Below are positions 61,072-64,000 of a stretch of DNA of 64,000 bases, in pieces. The DNA is from Candidatus Obscuribacter phosphatis. Its GTDB lineage: Bacteria; Cyanobacteriota; Vampirovibrionia; Obscuribacterales; Obscuribacteraceae. How positions within the stretch are numbered: position 1 is the first letter of the stretch; every line of letters starts with the position of its first letter. The position numbers were made by a program, and so were the translations under genes. The stretch covers positions 167,592 to 231,591 of the forward strand of contig MOYA01000004.1 of assembly GCA_001899315.1 (NCBI GenBank), written 5' to 3'. Under the pieces are notes generated by a model. It was given only the letters and a program-made list of their open reading frames with translations, did not search any database and had not been told where the DNA came from.

Positions 61072-62414
61072 AGCATTTTTTGCCCGGCTCTGAGCTTTTC
61101 TGCTGCTTCGGGCAGGTTGAGGCGACTTTCAATTTCGGCAAGCTTCAAAAGGCAGTCTGCCACTAGTTTGTGCTCTTCTCCAAAAACCAGTTTGCGTACT
61201 ATCAGGGCATCGCTTAGGCAGGCGCGAGCCTTCTTGTAGCGACAGCGCTTGTTTTCTATTTCACCGAGCTTGACCATACAGTCTGCATATAAGGCGCCCT
61301 TTGTCGGGATAGCGCCTTTATAGCCGCCCGAACCGTCGGGATAACGACCTTCGTAGACATTGACTATTTCTTCCAGGGTAGACTTGAGATTACTCTGCTC
61401 ATCCAGTTTTTGATAGCAAAGCACCATTTCAAATAGGCAGGCGGCCATAAGTGCAGCTTCAGTGCCGGATTCTAAATTAGTGCCTTCAAGCTTTTTCTTG
61501 GTTTTTTTGAATAAATTGATTGAATCTTCCGGCCTGCCGTTTAGATCGAAACAATTAGCCAAAGCCAATTCTAGGCGAATTGTTTCGGCATGATTGGCGC
61601 CGAATAGTTGGGCCGTGCCTTTCAAATTGCTTTTGATTAGACGTGAGGCTCGGTCATAGTTCTTGGTCTTGAGATAACAGGTCGAGAGGCGGTTGAGCAG
61701 AGCGACACGATTTTGATCGAGACCGGGTCTTAGTTTTAGTGCCTTTTCTAGAAATAGTGTGGCCTCTTCAAAACGTTTTCCTTGCATAAGCAAAACGCCA
61801 AGATTGCTGTAATTGACAGAGAGAAATTCTTTCACCCCGGCTCCTTCTAATGGTGCCAGATGTTCATAAATTTCGATGGCTTGCTTTATCGATTCTTCCG
61901 CTGCTTCAAGCTGCCCCGCGCCTGTCTGAGCCTTGCTAAGACCCCAAAAGCAGTCAGCCACGAAACGGTCATAAGGACCGGCCCAGTTCTGAGATACAGC
62001 CATTGAACGCTTGAAAAACTCCACCGACTCTTCAAATCTTTTGTCGTCGCAAAGCAAGACTGCCAAAGACCAGAGAATAGAGGCAAAGCGATCTGGATGC
62101 TTGCCTTTGTGATAGCGCTCCATTAGGGTGAGAGCTTCTCTATAGGCGCTCTCGGCTTCTTCCAGGGCGCCGAGGCGGTAATGACAATAAGCTAGACGGG
62201 AAAGGCTGTCCATGAGCCTCTCATCGTCTTCTCCGAAGACTCTGGCAAGCGACGCTGCCATGGCATAGTCGTCGGCAGCGCTGGCATAGTCGCCAAAGGT
62301 GCCACTTTCTTTGGCTTTGCTATAAAACTGATAATAGTTATCTACAGGGCCCGGCGAATCTAGTTCCACCTGAGGCTCTGTATTGAGTTCTGCTTTTGGT
62401 CTGTTACCCGGCAT
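61047..62414 (-). CDS. Cytoplasmic TPR protein, kinesin-light-chain-like repeats
   Basis: 455 residues with no signal peptide. Eight to nine helix pairs of about 42 residues run through the protein, of the kind seen in bacterial TPR_10/TPR_12 proteins (ALEEAESAYREALTLMERYH; EESVEFFKRSMAVSQNWAGP; FEEATLFLEKALKLRPGLDQ; YKKARACLSDALIVRKLVFG with GEEH). Such arrays bind partner proteins in signalling or protein-complex assembly. The last codons belong to a 22-bp tandem repeat that continues after the stop, so the C-terminus may have been remodelled. It is convergent with the DUF4034-like gene. The ATG at 62414 lacks a strong ribosome binding site. Confidence 0.85.
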   Translation of the reverse strand: MPGNRPKAELNTEPQVELDSPGPVDNYYQFYSKAKESGTFGDYASAADDYAMAASLARVFGEDDERLMDSLSRLAYCHYRLGALEEAESAYREALTLMERYHKGKHPDRFASILWSLAVLLCDDKRFEESVEFFKRSMAVSQNWAGPYDRFVADCFWGLSKAQTGAGQLEAAEESIKQAIEIYEHLAPLEGAGVKEFLSVNYSNLGVLLMQGKRFEEATLFLEKALKLRPGLDQNRVALLNRLSTCYLKTKNYDRASRLIKSNLKGTAQLFGANHAETIRLELALANCFDLNGRPEDSINLFKKTKKKLEGTNLESGTEAALMAACLFEMVLCYQKLDEQSNLKSTLEEIVNVYEGRYPDGSGGYKGAIPTKGALYADCMVKLGEIENKRCRYKKARACLSDALIVRKLVFGEEHKLVADCLLKLAEIESRLNLPEAAEKLRAGQKMLRDLRNRA

Positions 62415-62506
62415 AAATAAACTATGCCCTGAGCACCATAAAAATGCTCTTAAAATTACTTACTTTATTTCAAGAAGTAACTAAATTTTGTCTTGGTTTA
62501 GCTGAT

Positions 62507-62758
62507 TTACCTGCGAGCGCCGCTGCCCGGAGGCTGCTTACCGATTGTAGTGCTGGAGAGCACACTGGAAGGCTTGGGTAGTTTGAAGCTTCCCTGCGAC
62601 TTGACCTTGGCTGTATCTTCGTAGGTGCCCCAATAATTGGAACCTACCGAGCCTTTGCGGATTTTGCCGTGCTGGGCTGTAGCCCAGTGAAAATAGATGG
62701 CGCCGAAAATCAGGCAGATCCAACATGAAAAAAAGAGTAAATCAAAAATTCCAATCAT
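62507..62758 (-). CDS. Small single-span membrane protein
   Basis: 83 residues from the ATG at 62758, chosen because AAGGAG lies 11 bases upstream and because the hydrophobic segment (IFDLLFFSCWICLIFGAIYF, about 4-23) then starts the protein. An upstream in-frame start at 62872 would add 38 hydrophilic residues. The C-terminal 55 residues are basic and low in complexity (KLPKPSSVLSSTTIGKQPPG). Function unknown. It is divergent from rnpB. Confidence 0.55.
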   Translation of the reverse strand: MIGIFDLLFFSCWICLIFGAIYFHWATAQHGKIRKGSVGSNYWGTYEDTAKVKSQGSFKLPKPSSVLSSTTIGKQPPGSGARR

Positions 62759-62899
62759 GATTTGACCGACTCCTTGCCCTGGCACGCTCACAACTTGCGA
62801 CCACAGCCTTATATCTAACACAGCCGGGACACCTTGACTAGACATACTATGGTGAAAACCGCAATCCGTCATTAGTAAATGTCAATACAACGGATATCT

Positions 62900-62905
62900 T
62901 ATAAT
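62900..62905 (+). promoter_or_regulatory. -10 box of rnpB
   Basis: A perfect TATAAT lies 12 bases before the expected 5' end of the RNase P RNA. No good -35 element is found at 16-18 bases. Confidence 0.6.
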
Positions 62906-62917
62906 CTGTTTTGGAGT

Positions 62918-63262
62918 TTGGAGCAGTGCGGACTGTCGCGTCGTCTTAAGGCGATGAGGAAAGTCCGGGCACCACAGGGCTGGTTGCTGGGTAACGCCCA
63001 GTGCGCGTGAGCGTGAGGATAGTGCCACAGAAATGAAGACCGCCTCATATGAGGTAAGGGTGCAACGGTGCGGTAAGAGCGTCACCAGCAGAGTCGAGAG
63101 GCTCTGGCTAGGTAAACCCCGCTGAAGGTGCAAGGCGAAGGTATAAGTCGAGAAAATAGTGGCCCGCTATCTCGACTTGCCGATGCCGCTAGAGGGTACG
63201 GGTAACCGTACTCCGAGATAGATGACAGTCGAACACAGAACCCGGCTTATGCACTGCTCCAA
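62918..63262 (+). ncRNA. rnpB: RNase P RNA, bacterial type A
   Basis: This is the catalytic RNA that matures tRNA 5' ends. The ends form a perfect 12-bp P1 helix (TTGGAGCAGTGC with GCACTGCTCCAA). Conserved cores are present in order: GAGGAAAGTCCGGGC (CR-I), AGGGTGCAACGGTGCGGTAA with AGAGCG following (CR-II/III area), and AGATAGATGACAGTCG with ACAGAACCCGGCTTAT (CR-IV/V). The length of about 345 bases is normal. The GGTAA of the L15 loop that pairs with tRNA CCA is expected near 63140-63180, but the clearest candidate there (AGGTAAACCCC) was not checked in detail. Confidence 0.96.
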
Positions 63263-63286
63263 GCTCTAATCTCTAATCAAAAACAG

Positions 63287-63847
63287 CTATTGCTGCTTAA
63301 CCCAATGTTTGTACTTGCTGATATCAGGCATGTTGCCTTTGCCTCGCCAGATTGGTTCGAGAGTGTAGACATTTTTATAACCAAGGCTGATAAATTGCGG
63401 TAAGCAGCTATAGGTGAGAGCTATCATGCGAGTGGGATAAAGACTGTTGTTGCAGTAAGTGATTAGAGTCGCATTCTTGTTTGGTATCAAACGTTCTAAT
63501 TTCTTTTCGTCTATGTCGGCGCCTAAGTGAACGGCTCCTTCGAAGTGTCCCTGTTTGTAATCACTTTCGCTGCGCAAGTCGACGAAATAGACGTCTTTCT
63601 TGCCCCAGTATTTTTCCAAATCTTCTAGGGTCAAGCTGTGCATTTTGAGGTCTATGTTTGCAGTACAGCGTTTTAGCAAGTCAAAAGAAATAGGACTGAT
63701 TTTCTCTGTTTCTTTCGGCTTTTCCGCCTTTGGTTCGGCTGAGCAGGTGAAAGGCGAAATGAAGGTCAACGCTGCCATCAAAAGCCATGTAGAAGCCGAA
63801 CGGATCGCTGAAACAGGTTTCGTGTTCTCTTGCATTCTTTTGCTCAT
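63287..63847 (-). CDS. Secreted rhodanese-domain protein
   Basis: 186 residues from the ATG at 63847, behind AGAGAAG. It has a signal peptide (TWLLMAALTFISPFTCSA). The rhodanese fold covers about 75-180: VYFVDLRSESDYKQGHFEGA is the usual entry motif and ITYCNNSLYPTR holds the candidate active Cys, although the loop is longer than the canonical CxxGxR. Periplasmic rhodaneses handle sulfane sulfur or act as oxidative-stress factors; the role here is unknown. A longer frame from 63925 exists but lacks support. A small CAGC/GCTG hairpin followed by TTTTT overlaps its stop and may end the transcript. It is convergent with rnpB. Confidence 0.82.
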   Translation of the reverse strand: MSKRMQENTKPVSAIRSASTWLLMAALTFISPFTCSAEPKAEKPKETEKISPISFDLLKRCTANIDLKMHSLTLEDLEKYWGKKDVYFVDLRSESDYKQGHFEGAVHLGADIDEKKLERLIPNKNATLITYCNNSLYPTRMIALTYSCLPQFISLGYKNVYTLEPIWRGKGNMPDISKYKHWVKQQ

Positions 63848-63901
63848 TTTCTTCTCTTGCGGGTTAGTTCTTAAATAGCGATTGCGCTCTGATCGGGCAT
63901 T

Positions 63902-64000
63902 ATGCAGTATTTTCTTGCCGGGCACAAATACATCGATTATCAGGGTTTTGACTATGGCGATTTCGCTTTCGGTATTTCGGAACGTGTCAACAACTTTGAG
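63902..64000 (+). CDS. Start of a gene cut by the right window edge
   Basis: 33 codons are open from an ATG to the window end, starting MQYFLAGHKYIDYQGFDYGD. An in-frame stop 9 bases before the ATG makes this the only usable start. The amino acid mix is protein-like, but no clear ribosome binding site is seen and the visible part is too short to assign a family. Confidence 0.45.
   Translation, partial: MQYFLAGHKYIDYQGFDYGDFAFGISERVNNFE

Noticed and set aside
62882..63133. 83-codon minus-strand frame
   Set aside because: It lies across the 5' half of the RNase P RNA gene and has no protein-like features.

Overview
The window is bacterial chromosome of roughly even base composition. It carries housekeeping genes (topA, clpC, coaE, tsaE, trmJ, a type A RNase P RNA) mixed with many secreted or membrane proteins, TPR proteins, Hanks-type Ser/Thr kinases, and caspase-like and trypsin-like proteases. 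No photosynthesis gene is seen. The mixture recalls non-photosynthetic relatives of Cyanobacteria (Vampirovibrionia/Melainabacteria, e.g. Candidatus Obscuribacter). That placement is an inference from gene style and recalled families; no search was run. No phage, insertion sequence, CRISPR array, rRNA or tRNA was recognised.

Layout. 0-5.6 kb: a quinol-type nitric oxide reductase cut by the left edge, small envelope proteins and an NAD-dependent epimerase-like protein. 6.1-7.6 kb: a DAHP synthase-chorismate mutase fusion on the minus strand, preceded by what reads as a complete transcription attenuator, with an aromatic-rich 16-residue leader peptide, an antiterminator and a terminator. 7.8-14.8 kb: a 685-residue protein with an HEFAH motif, a convergent unknown, a CocE/NonD hydrolase with a proline iminopeptidase, and a HAD protein. 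15-18.5 kb: two small proteins and a tandem pair of prohibitin-like (SPFH) proteins. 18.6-25.1 kb: mostly secreted proteins, including members of an apparent paralogous family, around coaE. 25.1-36.4 kb: a near-consensus promoter with a candidate structured RNA, then tsaE, topA, clpC, a TPR lipoprotein, a Ser/Thr kinase, a LOG protein and trmJ.

36.6-46.1 kb is a lipid-degradation block: acyl-CoA ligase, patatin-like lipase, thiolase, the FadB-type bifunctional enzyme and acyl-CoA dehydrogenase. Together they cover fatty acid release, activation and the beta-oxidation spiral. The gap between the divergent ligase and lipase genes holds a perfect 14-bp palindrome that could be an operator. 46.5-48.9 kb encodes a copper-type P1B ATPase. 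48.9-62.4 kb is a signalling/proteolysis island: an S41 C-terminal protease, a caspase-like C14 protein, two paralogous trypsin-like proteins with hydrophobic C-termini, a receptor-like kinase with leucine-rich repeats, and TPR proteins. The last TPR gene ends inside a seven-copy 22-bp tandem repeat. The right end holds rnpB, a rhodanese and the start of one more gene.

Two codon styles are visible. The 11-18 kb and 36.6-46 kb genes use GC-ending codons almost uniformly; most other genes are mixed, with many TTG and CTT codons. Strong expression of the first set or transfer are both possible readings.
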